DNA of 62,791 nucleotides. It comes from Lachnospiraceae bacterium UBA7199 (lineage in GTDB: Bacteria > Bacillota > Clostridia > Lachnospirales > Lachnospiraceae). The notes under the pieces are model-generated. The model saw only the letters and a program-made list of their open reading frames with translations. It was not told where the DNA came from and ran no database searches. A program made the position numbers and the translations under genes. Positions 8,961 to 17,047 of the stretch are shown piece by piece. The stretch lies in the NCBI GenBank assembly GCA_002490775.1, contig DKUR01000003.1, positions 1 to 62,791 of the forward strand, read 5' to 3'. Position 1 is the first letter of the stretch. Every line of letters begins with the position of its first letter.

Positions 8961-9800
8961 ATGGATGAACTGAAGGAATCCGTTAAAAGCGGGTATCTTA
9001 CGGAAAAGTTTAAGCTGTTTCATTTAAAGGACAGTCAGCCCAGGGAATATGTGTACCATTACCATGACTTTCACAAGCTGATCTGGTTCATTTCAGGAGA
9101 CGTGGAATATCATATTGAAGGGAAGTCTTACAAGTTGGAGCCGCATGATATTTTACTGGTGAATCAGGGAGAAATACATAAACCTTTTGTAGATTTTTCA
9201 AGTATTTATGAGAGATATGTGTTTTATATTTCCAACAGGTTTTTGGAAGAACATTCGGAGGAAGGAAGCAATTTAAATCTGTGTTTTCAGGTGGCGCATG
9301 AAGAGCAGGGCAATGTAATACGACTTTCGCCTCAGGAAAGCAGGACATTGTTCGAAACGGTAAAACTGCTTGAAGAAGTAGAAAAGGAGCATGCATATGC
9401 AGAAATGTACAGCCGGATCTTATTTTTAAAGCTTTTGATTGAGTTGAATAGATGCTGCTTAAAGAATCCTGATGTATATCATAAAATTGCCCGGTATGAC
9501 AAAAAGATTGTTGAATTGATTCATTATATCAATGAAAACCTTTCCAAAGATTTGAGTATAGAAGCTTTATCTGCCAGATTTTTTATAAGTAAATATCACA
9601 TGATGCGTAAATTTAAGGAAGAGACAGGTTATTCCATGCATCAGTATATTCTGGAAAAACGTATTTTAGCGGCAAGAAATCTGATCACTGAAGGCTGCCT
9701 TGCAACAACAGCCAGTGTGGAATGCGGTTTTAAGGATTATTCCACATTCAGCCGGGCTTATAAAAAACTGCTTGGACAGCTTCCGTCAGATGCCTATTAA
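8961..9800 (+). CDS. AraC-family transcriptional regulator with N-terminal cupin
   Basis: 279 residues. The N-terminal half has the AraC-type ligand-binding cupin pattern (YHYHDFHKLIWFISGDVEYHI, then LEPHDILLVNQGEIHKP). The C-terminal hundred residues hold the two helix-turn-helix motifs: LSIEALSARFFISKYHMMRKFKEE, here cited only by its ends at roughly residues 190-215, and ASVECGFKDYSTFSRAYKK. GGAG lies five bases before the ATG. The effector is unknown; control of the preceding muramidase gene is possible but not shown. A strong terminator follows 47 bp downstream. Confidence 0.92.
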   Translation: MDELKESVKSGYLTEKFKLFHLKDSQPREYVYHYHDFHKLIWFISGDVEYHIEGKSYKLEPHDILLVNQGEIHKPFVDFSSIYERYVFYISNRFLEEHSEEGSNLNLCFQVAHEEQGNVIRLSPQESRTLFETVKLLEEVEKEHAYAEMYSRILFLKLLIELNRCCLKNPDVYHKIARYDKKIVELIHYINENLSKDLSIEALSARFFISKYHMMRKFKEETGYSMHQYILEKRILAARNLITEGCLATTASVECGFKDYSTFSRAYKKLLGQLPSDAY

Positions 9801-9847
9801 ATAGGGAAGGTGAGCCTTATGGAGACTGAATATAAAAAGATTTAAAA

Positions 9848-9880
9848 CCTGTCAAGCAAAAATGCTTGACAGGCTTTTTT
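9848..9880 (+). terminator. Intrinsic terminator after the AraC-type gene
   Basis: An 11-bp perfect stem CCTGTCAAGCA with its complement, a four-base loop, and a T-rich tail. It separates the regulator from the ylxM-ffh operon. Confidence 0.93.
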
Positions 9881-9910
9881 GTTTGTAGTATCCTACTTTA
9901 GGTGATGGTA

Positions 9911-10252
9911 ATGGAAAAGATTGTTGAGCAGGGATTTTTATATGATTTTTATGGAGAACTGCTTACAGAACATCAAAAAAAGATATATGAAGATGTGGTG
10001 TATAATGATTATTCTCTTACAGAAATAGCAAAGGAAAATGGCATTTCCCGCCAAGGGGTACATGATCTGGTAAGACGCTGCAATCATATACTTTTGGAAT
10101 ATGAAAATAAACTGCATTTGGTTGAGCGGTTTATGAGGGTGAAAGAAAATGTAAGTCAGATGGAAAAGCTATCTGAAAATATGGAAATAACAAGGGAAGA
10201 ACTGGCAGAAAAAGTCAGATTATTATCCCGCCAAATCTTAGAGGAACTTTAA
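9911..10252 (+). CDS. ylxM: YlxM-family DNA-binding protein, SRP-associated
   Basis: Small helix-turn-helix protein of 113 residues. The sigma-70 region-4-like motif is NDYSLTEIAKENGISRQGVHDLVRR near residues 35-60, quoted in part: SLTEIAKENGISRQGV. The C-terminal third is a coiled coil. YlxM is encoded next to ffh across Firmicutes and is reported to modulate SRP activity. The start at 9911 is preferred over upstream GTG 9902 because AGGTG then sits at proper spacing. The stop is 3 bp from the ffh ATG. Confidence 0.9.
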   Translation: MEKIVEQGFLYDFYGELLTEHQKKIYEDVVYNDYSLTEIAKENGISRQGVHDLVRRCNHILLEYENKLHLVERFMRVKENVSQMEKLSENMEITREELAEKVRLLSRQILEEL

Positions 10253-10255
10253 TTT

Positions 10256-11614
10256 ATGGCATTTGAAAGCTTAACGGATAAACTTCAGAATGTATTTAAA
10301 AATCTTCGCAGCAAGGGCAGGCTGACCGAGGAAGATGTTAAGGCAGCGCTTAAGGAAGTAAAGATTGCACTTTTAGAAGCAGATGTTAATTTTAAGGTAG
10401 TAAAGCAATTTGTAAAGTCGGTGGAAGAACGTGCAATCGGTTCGGATGTGATGAATGGTTTAAATCCCGGCCAGATGGTGATCAAGATTGTGAATGAAGA
10501 AATGATTGCCCTTATGGGATCAGAAACTATAGAGATCCAGATGCAGCCTGGGAAAGCAATTACAACAATTATGATGTGTGGTCTCCAGGGGGCAGGTAAA
10601 ACCACCACTACAGCAAAAATAGCAGGTAAACTAAAGCTGAAAGGGAAAAAACCTTTGCTTGCGGCTTGCGATGTTTACAGGCCTGCAGCGATCAAACAGT
10701 TACAGATCAATGGAGAAAAGCAGCAGGTGGACGTTTTTTCTATGGGGGATAATCAAAATCCTGTGGATATAGCGAAAGCAGCCATTACCCACGCGGAAAA
10801 AAACGGGCACAATGTAGTAATTCTTGATACTGCCGGACGACTTCATATTGATGAGGACATGATGACTGAGCTTCAAAATATTAAGTCACAGGTGGAAGTG
10901 CATCAGACCTTGCTTGTGGTGGATGCCATGACAGGACAGGATGCAGTTACGGTAGCAAAAGAGTTCGATGAGAAAATCGGCATTGATGGTGTGGTATTGT
11001 CTAAGATGGATGGCGATACCAGAGGCGGTGCGGCGCTTTCTGTTAAGGCAGTTACCGGAAAACCCATTTTATATGTAGGTATGGGTGAGAAGCTTTCTGA
11101 TTTGGAGCAGTTTTATCCGGACCGGATGGCGGGGCGCATACTGGGAATGGGAGATGTACTTTCCCTGATCGAAAAGGTTCAGGAAAATGTGTCTATAGAT
11201 GAAGCCAAAGAAAAAGAAATGGCTGCCCGAATGAAAAAAGGGAAGTTTGACTTTGAAGATTATTTGGAAAGCATGAAACAGATGCGTAATATGGGCGGAA
11301 TTGCAAGTATTCTTGGGATGATGCCCGGTATGGGAAAACAGCTTGGAAATATAGATTCGATGATAGATGAAAAGCAGCTTGCAAGAACGGAAGCCATTGT
11401 ATTAAGCATGACGCCAGAGGAACGGAAAAATCCAAAACTGCTTAATTTAAGCAGAAAAAGCAGAATCGCAAGAGGCGCCGGTGTAGATATGGCTGTAGTA
11501 AACCGCTTTATCAAGCAATTTGAGCAGTCTCAGAAGATGATGAAGCAGATGCCGGGACTTATGGGCGGTAAACGGGGCAGAGGCGGCTTTGGCGGAATGA
11601 GATTTCCATTTTAG
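10256..11614 (+). CDS. ffh: Signal recognition particle GTPase Ffh
   Basis: Protein subunit of the signal recognition particle, 452 residues. It binds signal sequences and SRP RNA and pairs with FtsY at the membrane. N domain at about 1-90; G domain with G1 GLQGAGKTTT near residue 107, DTAGRL and SKMDGDTRGG. The C-terminal M domain is methionine-rich (MKQMRNMGGIASILGMMPGMG) and ends in a Gly/Met tail. It is coupled to ylxM and followed 79 bp later by rpsP, the classical order. The SRP RNA gene is not seen in this window. Confidence 0.98.
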   Translation: MAFESLTDKLQNVFKNLRSKGRLTEEDVKAALKEVKIALLEADVNFKVVKQFVKSVEERAIGSDVMNGLNPGQMVIKIVNEEMIALMGSETIEIQMQPGKAITTIMMCGLQGAGKTTTTAKIAGKLKLKGKKPLLAACDVYRPAAIKQLQINGEKQQVDVFSMGDNQNPVDIAKAAITHAEKNGHNVVILDTAGRLHIDEDMMTELQNIKSQVEVHQTLLVVDAMTGQDAVTVAKEFDEKIGIDGVVLSKMDGDTRGGAALSVKAVTGKPILYVGMGEKLSDLEQFYPDRMAGRILGMGDVLSLIEKVQENVSIDEAKEKEMAARMKKGKFDFEDYLESMKQMRNMGGIASILGMMPGMGKQLGNIDSMIDEKQLARTEAIVLSMTPEERKNPKLLNLSRKSRIARGAGVDMAVVNRFIKQFEQSQKMMKQMPGLMGGKRGRGGFGGMRFPF

Positions 11615-11693
11615 TTGAAACTAGAAACAGTTCAGACCATGATTTGTTTCTTTTCAAAATATATAAGAATCATATGATTACGGAGGTGAAAAC

Positions 11694-11939
11694 ATGGCAG
11701 TAAAAATCAGATTAAAAAGAATGGGTCAAAAGAAAGCTCCTTTCTATAGAATCGTTGTAGCAGATTCCAGATCTCCCAGAGATGGAAGATTTATTGAAGA
11801 AATCGGCACTTATGATCCTAACACAGATCCCAGCACATTTAAAGTAAATGAGGAACTGGCTAAGAAGTGGCTTACAAACGGTGCACAGCCTACAGAGGTG
11901 GTCAGCAAAATTTTCAAGCAGGCAGGCATTGAAAAATAA
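11694..11939 (+). CDS. rpsP: 30S ribosomal protein bS16
   Basis: 81-residue ribosomal protein. The diagnostic N-terminus is VKIRLKRMGQKKAPFYRIVV, followed by DSRSPRDGRFIEEIGTYDP. The start is set by ACGGAGGTG eight bases upstream. It leads the rpsP-khpA-rimM-trmD-rplS ribosome-maturation cluster. Spacing from ffh is 79 bp without a clear terminator, so read-through is likely. Confidence 0.98.
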   Translation: MAVKIRLKRMGQKKAPFYRIVVADSRSPRDGRFIEEIGTYDPNTDPSTFKVNEELAKKWLTNGAQPTEVVSKIFKQAGIEK

Positions 11940-11970
11940 GACATGTTGACAATCCTTTTGGAGGTGGACT

Positions 11971-12198
11971 ATGAAGGAATTAGTAGAAATAATTGCAAAG
12001 GCACTTGTTGAGCATCCGGATGAGGTTGTTGTAACCCAGAAGGAAGACGGTAAATATATTACCATTGAACTTCATGTTGCCCCGTCCGATATGGGTAAGG
12101 TGATTGGAAAACAGGGAAGGATTGCAAAAGCAATTCGTTCCGTGGTAAAAGCTGCATCATCTAAAGAAAATCAAAAAGTGGACGTGGAAATCGTCTAA
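11971..12198 (+). CDS. khpA: KH-domain RNA-binding protein KhpA
   Basis: 75-residue protein consisting of one KH domain. The GxxG RNA-contact loop appears as VIGKQGRIAKAIRSVV near residues 38-53. In other Firmicutes KhpA pairs with KhpB and binds many small RNAs; it is always found between rpsP and rimM, as here. A GGAGGTGG ribosome-binding site precedes the ATG. A copy of the dispersed palindromic repeat begins three bases after its stop codon. Confidence 0.95.
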   Translation: MKELVEIIAKALVEHPDEVVVTQKEDGKYITIELHVAPSDMGKVIGKQGRIAKAIRSVVKAASSKENQKVDVEIV

Positions 12199-12200
12199 AA

Positions 12201-12237
12201 ACAACGGATGTCCCGCAATGCGTGGCATCCCTTGTTT
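12201..12237 (+). repeat. Copy of the dispersed palindromic repeat
   Basis: AACGGATGTCCCGC AATG CG-GGCATCC-CTTGTTT: an imperfect hairpin core with the CGTT-type flank on both sides. It sits in the khpA-rimM gap inside an otherwise continuous operon. Confidence 0.75.
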
Positions 12238-12289
12238 CATATATGGCTTTTTATCAGAGAGACGTTTGTCTCTATAAAGGTGGAGGTTT

Positions 12290-12799
12290 ATGGAGAATTT
12301 ATTGCAGGTAGGGGTTATATCGTCAACGCATGGAGTGAGAGGTGAAGTTAAGGTATTTCCTACAACAGATGATAAAAACCGCTTTAAGAAGTTAAAAGAG
12401 ATACTTCTTGATACAGGGAAAGAACTCGTGACGCTTAAGATAGAATCGGTAAAATTTTTTAAGCAGTTTGCGATTCTTAAGTTTCAAGGCTATGATGATA
12501 TTGATGCAATCGAAAAATATAAAGGAAAAAGTCTTTTTGTAACCAGAGAAAATGCAGTCAGTCTGAACAAAGATGAGTATTTTATTGCTGATTTAATTGG
12601 AATGAAAGTTGAAAATGAGGATGGCTCTTTTTCAGGCGTTTTAAAGGACGTGATTGAAACGGGAGCGAATGATGTATATACAGTTTTATGTGGTGATGGG
12701 AAAGAAGTGCTGATTCCGGCAATTAAGGCATGTATTCTGTCAGTGGATCTTGAAAAAAATGAAATGAAGGTACACTTGTTGGAGGGGCTTTTAGATTGA
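12290..12799 (+). CDS. rimM: 16S rRNA processing protein RimM
   Basis: Ribosome maturation factor for the 30S head, 169 residues. The N-terminal RimM domain starts VGVISSTHGVRGEVKVFPTTD, cited by its ends at residues 8 to 28, and the C-terminal PRC-barrel domain begins near residue 93 (EYFIADLIGMKV). It is placed before trmD as in most bacteria. The 91-bp upstream gap holds a dispersed repeat copy and a small hairpin (AGAGAC-gttt-GTCTCT at 12258-12273) just before the GGTGGAGG ribosome-binding site, which could tune translation. Confidence 0.96.
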   Translation: MENLLQVGVISSTHGVRGEVKVFPTTDDKNRFKKLKEILLDTGKELVTLKIESVKFFKQFAILKFQGYDDIDAIEKYKGKSLFVTRENAVSLNKDEYFIADLIGMKVENEDGSFSGVLKDVIETGANDVYTVLCGDGKEVLIPAIKACILSVDLEKNEMKVHLLEGLLD

Positions 12800-12818
12800 A
12801 AGGAGCATAGCTATAAAG

Positions 12819-13607
12819 ATGAACTTTCATGTACTTACGTTATTTCCGGAAATGATTATGCAAGGACTTGATATCAGCATTATAGGAAAAGCGATCGGAA
12901 AAGGCATAATATCACTTGAAGCTGTAAATATAAGGGATTACACCCTGAATAAGCATAAGAAAGTAGACGACTATCCTTATGGCGGCGGGGCAGGAATGTT
13001 GATGCAGGCGCAGCCGGTTTATGATGCGTGGAAGGCTGTCAATCAAAAGATCAAAGACCAGGGCAGGGATGAAAAAAATATAAGAGTGGTCTATGTAACG
13101 CCTCAGGGAAAAACCTTTTGCCAGTCTATGGCAAAGGAATTTGCAAAGGAAAAAGACATAATTTTACTATGTGGTCATTATGAGGGAATTGATGAGAGGG
13201 TTTTGGAGGAGATTGTTACAGATTATATTTCCATTGGAGATTATGTTCTTACAGGCGGCGAACTGCCGGCAATGGTGATGATTGATGCAATTGCAAGGAT
13301 GGTGCCCGGTGTTTTAAGTAATGAAACTTCAGGGGAAACAGAAAGTTTTAGCAATTATCTGCTGGAATATCCACAATATTCAAGGCCTGAGGTATGGATG
13401 GATAAAAAGGTGCCTGAAGTACTTTTGTCAGGCGATCATAAAAAGGTGGAGGAATGGCGGCTGGAACGGTCCCTTGAAAAAACTAAAATTTTGAGAAATG
13501 ATTTGTATGAAAAATGGGTGGAAGATAACCAGGAATATTTTATAAAGAAGGCAAAGCGGGAAGAGAGGAGGCTTAAAAAGGAGCGGAAGAAAGGGAAGCT
13601 TATATAA
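12819..13607 (+). CDS. trmD: tRNA (guanine-N1)-methyltransferase
   Basis: SPOUT-class enzyme that methylates G37 of tRNAs and prevents frameshifting. Length is 262 residues. Motifs: FHVLTLFPEM at the N-terminus, DYPYGGGAGMLMQ, the trefoil-knot SAM site LLCGHYEGIDERV with SIGDYVLTGGELPAM, and the C-terminal YSRPEVW. The extreme C-terminus is a lysine/arginine-rich tail (KKAKREERRLKKERKK), a little longer and more basic than usual. It follows rimM by 19 bp. Confidence 0.98.
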   Translation: MNFHVLTLFPEMIMQGLDISIIGKAIGKGIISLEAVNIRDYTLNKHKKVDDYPYGGGAGMLMQAQPVYDAWKAVNQKIKDQGRDEKNIRVVYVTPQGKTFCQSMAKEFAKEKDIILLCGHYEGIDERVLEEIVTDYISIGDYVLTGGELPAMVMIDAIARMVPGVLSNETSGETESFSNYLLEYPQYSRPEVWMDKKVPEVLLSGDHKKVEEWRLERSLEKTKILRNDLYEKWVEDNQEYFIKKAKREERRLKKERKKGKLI

Positions 13608-13625
13608 CAAATTACATAAATTTAC

Positions 13626-13654
13626 TTGCATTTTATGGCGTTATGTGATAAGTT
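13626..13654 (+). promoter_or_regulatory. Probable promoter upstream of rplS
   Basis: TTGCAT at 13626-13631, a 17-base spacer, and TAAGTT at 13649-13654 preceded by TG at the extended -10 position. This gives rplS its own transcript in addition to read-through from trmD. The remaining 85-bp leader could contain a ribosomal-protein autoregulatory structure, but none was convincingly drawn. Confidence 0.5.
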
Positions 13655-13738
13655 ATTGATGTTGCGAAATTATGATGGTCCTCTGTTACATGTGTATTAA
13701 GAACATCTGATTAGTTTACAAGTATATGGAGGTTTGAA

Positions 13739-14083
13739 ATGAACGAAATTATTAAAAGTATTGAAGATGAAGCATTAAAGGAAGTGACAGAATTTAATGT
13801 AGGCGATACCATTAAAGTGTACGCTAAGATTAAAGAAGGTAATCGTGAAAGAATTCAGGTTTTTGAAGGTGTTGTTCTGAAAAAGCAGGGAACAGGCGCG
13901 CGGGCAACTTATACAGTCAGAAAGTCATCTAATGGCGTGGGCGTAGAAAAGACATGGCCTTTGTATTCTCCTAATGTTGAGAAGATCGAAGTAGTTCGCA
14001 GAGGTAAAGTTAGAAGGGCAAAACTTAACTATTTGAGAGATCGTGTCGGTAAGAAAGCTAAGGTAAAAGAAGCAATTAAATAA
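13739..14083 (+). CDS. rplS: 50S ribosomal protein bL19
   Basis: 114-residue protein of the large subunit at the 30S-50S interface. Family motifs: FNVGDTIKVYAKIKEGNRER, IQVFEGVVLKKQG, TYTVRKSSNGVGVEKTWPLYSP (ends cited only) and RRGKVRRAKLNYLRD. TATGGAGG precedes the ATG. It closes the rpsP-to-rplS cluster, with a strong terminator 18 bp downstream. Confidence 0.98.
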   Translation: MNEIIKSIEDEALKEVTEFNVGDTIKVYAKIKEGNRERIQVFEGVVLKKQGTGARATYTVRKSSNGVGVEKTWPLYSPNVEKIEVVRRGKVRRAKLNYLRDRVGKKAKVKEAIK

Positions 14084-14101
14084 TTGATTTAGTTAACCTT
14101 T

Positions 14102-14133
14102 AAGGGCAAAATCCTGATTTTGCCCTTTTTTTT
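14102..14133 (+). terminator. Intrinsic terminator after rplS
   Basis: A 12-bp stem AAGGGCAAAATC with its complement, a very small loop, and T8. The palindromic repeat copy at 14132 begins immediately after the T run. Confidence 0.94.
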
Positions 14134-14172
14134 AACATAAGAATGTCTCGCGAAGCGTGGCATCCGTTGTTT
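14132..14172 (+). repeat. Full copy of the dispersed palindromic repeat (forward)
   Basis: TTAACATAAGAATG, then TCTCGCGAAGCGTGGCATCC, then GTTGTTT. Left flank, hairpin core and right flank are all present. It is one of the two best forward copies, the other being 28444-28484. Confidence 0.85.
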
Positions 14173-14192
14173 ACTATATGTTAAAATGTAGT

Positions 14193-14221
14193 TTGGATTT
14201 GTTACGTATACCAGTGATAAT
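14193..14221 (+). promoter_or_regulatory. Probable sigma-A promoter upstream of the first lepB
   Basis: TTGGAT at 14193-14198 and GATAAT at 14216-14221 with a 17-base spacer, located 21 bp before the lepB start. It follows the rplS terminator, so a new transcription unit is expected here. Confidence 0.5.
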
Positions 14222-14242
14222 AAATAAGGAACGATTGATAGT

Positions 14243-14827
14243 ATGGCAAGACACAAGGGGCTTACCTTTTACGAAAAGAAAAAAAAGATCAGCAAAGAGA
14301 CAATACATGAGATATTCAGCACTATTTTTTGCTGCTTTGCTGCAATATTGCTGGCATCCGTAATTGTGTTTTCCGTTGGAATGAAAGTCAGTGTGATTGG
14401 GGTATCTATGAATCCCGTGCTTCAAAACGGAGAAGAAGTTCTGATCAATAGATTTAAATATAAAATTTTTTCTCCCCAAAGAGGAGAAGTGATTGCATTT
14501 TTACCCAATGGAAACACAAATTCCCATTACTATTTAAAGCGTGTGGTAGGGCTTCCCGGAGAGACGATACAGATCATAGGCGGTTATGTATATATTAACG
14601 GGGAGCTTTTAAAAGAGGATGAGTCTTACGATAAAATTGCAGATCCGGGAATAGCGGCATCAGAGATTCTGCTGGGAAATGATGAGTATTTTGTGTTAGG
14701 TGATAATCGAAATTTCAGTGAAGACAGTCGGTCAGGCAATATTGGACCGGTGAGCAAGGACACAATTACTGGAAAAGCATGGTTCCATCTTGGCGGTGAA
14801 GAAACCGAGATGGGAATTATAGAATAG
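14243..14827 (+). CDS. lepB: Type I signal peptidase (first copy)
   Basis: Membrane serine protease of 194 residues that removes signal peptides from exported proteins. One transmembrane segment lies at about residues 26-48. The catalytic Ser is in GVSMNPVLQNGEE and the general-base Lys in YYLKRVVGLPGE; the conserved GDNRNFSEDSRSG box is near the C-terminus. A second lepB lies 870 bp downstream on the other side of rbgA. The two proteins share motifs but are clearly diverged paralogues. Confidence 0.95.
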   Translation: MARHKGLTFYEKKKKISKETIHEIFSTIFCCFAAILLASVIVFSVGMKVSVIGVSMNPVLQNGEEVLINRFKYKIFSPQRGEVIAFLPNGNTNSHYYLKRVVGLPGETIQIIGGYVYINGELLKEDESYDKIADPGIAASEILLGNDEYFVLGDNRNFSEDSRSGNIGPVSKDTITGKAWFHLGGEETEMGIIE

Positions 14828-14851
14828 TTTTTGGAAGGGCATGGGTTAAAT

Positions 14852-15703
14852 ATGAATTATCAATGGTATCCGGGGCATATGACCAAAGCCAGGCGGATGA
14901 TGCAGGAAGACAGCCGGCTGATAGATTTGGTGATTGAAATAGTCGATGCAAGGGTTCCTATGAGCAGCAGAAATCCGGATATAGATGAGATTGGAAAAAA
15001 TAAGTTTAGAATAATATTATTAAATAAAATAGATTTAGCAGATCCTGCATTTAATTCATTGTGGAAAGAATATTTTGAAAAAAAAGGTTTTTTTGTGCAG
15101 GAGATCAATTCAAAATCTGGCATGGGAGTTAAAAATATTCAACCCTTAGTGCAGGAAGCCTGTCGGGAAAAGATTGAACGTGACAGAAAGCGGGGAATCA
15201 TTAACAGGCCTGTCAGGGCAATGGTGGTTGGTATTCCCAATGTGGGAAAATCTACTTTTATTAATTCCTTTGCTGGAAGAGCCTGTACAAAAACAGGTAA
15301 TAAGCCTGGTGTTACGAAAGGAAAGCAGTGGGTAAGATTAGGAAAAAATCTGGAACTTTTAGACACACCCGGTATTTTATGGCCCAGATTTGAGGATCAA
15401 AAGGTAGGAGAGCGGCTCGCCATGATCGGTTCTATTAATGATGAGATTCTTCATGCAGATGAGCTTGCAGCAGCAATCCTTTCCTTCTTATATAGGGAAT
15501 ACCCACAGGCGTTAAGTGAGAGATATCAAATAAATTTGTGTGAGGATGCTTATAAAATTTTGGAAGAGATCTGTATCAATAGACGGTGCTTCTTAAAAGG
15601 AGAACAACCGGATCTTATGAGAGCAGCTTCCATAGTTATAGATGATTTCAGAAGCGGAAAGCTGGGCAGGATTACATTAGAGAGCCCAAAGGAGTGGCAA
15701 TGA
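14852..15703 (+). CDS. rbgA: Ribosome biogenesis GTPase RbgA (YlqF)
   Basis: Circularly permuted GTPase of 283 residues needed for late 50S assembly. Permuted order of motifs: NKIDLADP (G4) comes first, then the P-loop GIPNVGKSTFIN near residue 127, and DTPGILWP (G3). The N-terminal YQWYPGHMTKARRMM is diagnostic. The ATG at 14852 is chosen over an upstream in-frame TTG at 14831 because family members begin close to this point. The stop codon overlaps the next lepB start by ATGA. Confidence 0.96.
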   Translation: MNYQWYPGHMTKARRMMQEDSRLIDLVIEIVDARVPMSSRNPDIDEIGKNKFRIILLNKIDLADPAFNSLWKEYFEKKGFFVQEINSKSGMGVKNIQPLVQEACREKIERDRKRGIINRPVRAMVVGIPNVGKSTFINSFAGRACTKTGNKPGVTKGKQWVRLGKNLELLDTPGILWPRFEDQKVGERLAMIGSINDEILHADELAAAILSFLYREYPQALSERYQINLCEDAYKILEEICINRRCFLKGEQPDLMRAASIVIDDFRSGKLGRITLESPKEWQ

Positions 15704-16239
15704 ATAAAAAGCTAAAAGAGATTTTGAGCACAAGTATATATTTGCTGGTAGTTTTGATTTTAACCTTTCTTGCAGTAACTTATGTGGGACAGAGAACAAA
15801 GGTGCAGGGTGCTTCTATGGAACCAACTTTAAATGATGGCGACAATCTGATCGTTGATAAGATTTCCTATCGCTTTGAAGATCCCCAGCGTTTTGATATT
15901 ATTGTGTTCCCATTCCGGTATAAAGAAAAAACTTATTATATAAAGCGGATTATTGGGCTGCCTGGGGAAACCATTTATATTGATGAAAATGGTTCTATTT
16001 TTATTGACGGGGAGATTCTTAATGAATCCTATGGAAAAGAAATTATTGCTGATTCAGGAAGAGCGTTTGAACCTATTACATTGGGAGATGATGAATACTT
16101 TGTAATGGGAGATAATAGAAATAACAGTTCAGACAGCCGTGATCCTGTGGTGGGGAATATTCATCGGGATGAACTGATTGGAAAGGCGTGGATGCGTATC
16201 TGGCCTTTAAAACAGGTAGGCATGATCAAACACCAGTAA
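15700..16239 (+). CDS. lepB: Type I signal peptidase (second copy)
   Basis: Signal peptidase I of 179 residues. One transmembrane helix at about 9-30 (STSIYLLVVLILTFLAVTYV), catalytic Ser in GASMEPTLNDGD, Lys in YYIKRIIGLPGE, and GDNRNNSSDSRDP. The ATG at 15700 is preferred over GTG 15694 because AAAGGAG lies six bases before it. It overlaps rbgA by four bases, so the lepB-rbgA-lepB set is one operon. Two paralogues probably divide substrates, which is an inference from family knowledge. Confidence 0.95.
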   Translation: MNKKLKEILSTSIYLLVVLILTFLAVTYVGQRTKVQGASMEPTLNDGDNLIVDKISYRFEDPQRFDIIVFPFRYKEKTYYIKRIIGLPGETIYIDENGSIFIDGEILNESYGKEIIADSGRAFEPITLGDDEYFVMGDNRNNSSDSRDPVVGNIHRDELIGKAWMRIWPLKQVGMIKHQ

Positions 16240-16270
16240 GCAAAAGAACGTTAAGGAAAAGGCAGGACTT

Positions 16271-17029
16271 ATGGAACAAAAGATAAGTGAAATCCGGGAA
16301 ATTTTACAGGCAGCTAATCTTAATGAGCTGCCTGCTTTTATCAGCACTTATGAAAAAGATTTAAGGTCAGGCGTGACAGCGCTGGTTACGAAGGCTCAAA
16401 AGAAGATACAGGAATATGAAAAAGAGCTTGCGCGGACAGAGAAAATGAAAGAATTTGAGAAAAAATACAATTCATTTTCTTATATTTGTGGAATTGACGA
16501 GGTGGGAAGAGGACCGCTTGCAGGACCAGTGGTAGCTGGTGCGGTCATACTTCCAAAGGATTGTGACATATTATATCTAAATGATTCCAAGCAACTCTCC
16601 GAAAAAAAAAGAGAAGAGTTGTATGATGTGATTATGGAAAAGGCAGTTGCTACAGGGCTTGGGTTTGTAACACCAGAACGAATTGATGAGATTAATATAT
16701 TAAATGCAACTTATGAAGCAATGCGTCAGGCAATTGGTGAATTAAAACAGACACCTGATCTTTTGCTGAATGATGCAGTAACCATTCCCGGAATAACAGT
16801 AAAACAAGTACCTATTATTAAGGGAGATGCAAAAAGCATTTCCATTGCGGCCGCCAGTATTATTGCAAAAGTGACCAGAGACAGACTGATGGTGAAGTAT
16901 GACACAGTGTACCCTGAATATGGCTTTGCATCTAATAAAGGATATGGTGCACAGGCACACTTAGAGGCACTGCGCAAATTTGGTCCTACACCTATCCATC
17001 GTAAAACCTTCATTAAAAATTTTCTGTAA
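16271..17029 (+). CDS. rnhB: Ribonuclease HII
   Basis: Endonuclease that removes ribonucleotides and RNA primers from DNA. Length is 252 residues, with an N-terminal extension of about 70 residues typical of Gram-positive RNase HII. Catalytic motifs: GIDEVGRGPLAGPVVAGAV near residue 75, NDSKQLSEKKRE, the acidic site in SIAAASIIAKVTRD, and the final GPTPIHRKTF. It belongs to the conserved rbgA-rnhB-ylqG-ylqH run of Firmicutes. Confidence 0.97.
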   Translation: MEQKISEIREILQAANLNELPAFISTYEKDLRSGVTALVTKAQKKIQEYEKELARTEKMKEFEKKYNSFSYICGIDEVGRGPLAGPVVAGAVILPKDCDILYLNDSKQLSEKKREELYDVIMEKAVATGLGFVTPERIDEINILNATYEAMRQAIGELKQTPDLLLNDAVTIPGITVKQVPIIKGDAKSISIAAASIIAKVTRDRLMVKYDTVYPEYGFASNKGYGAQAHLEALRKFGPTPIHRKTFIKNFL

Positions 17030-17047
17030 TGACAGAAAGGAGAACGA

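Noticed and set aside
9820..9846. Eight-codon frame METEYKKI before the terminator after the AraC-type gene
   Set aside because: Too short to support, and no amino-acid run that would suggest a leader-peptide attenuator.
13655..13738. Ribosomal-protein L19 leader structure
   Set aside because: No convincing conserved fold could be drawn by eye; a covariance-model search would be needed.
14157..14363. Plus-strand frame starting in the palindromic repeat upstream of lepB
   Set aside because: It overlaps lepB out of frame, begins inside a repeat, has no ribosome-binding site and no recognisable protein pattern.
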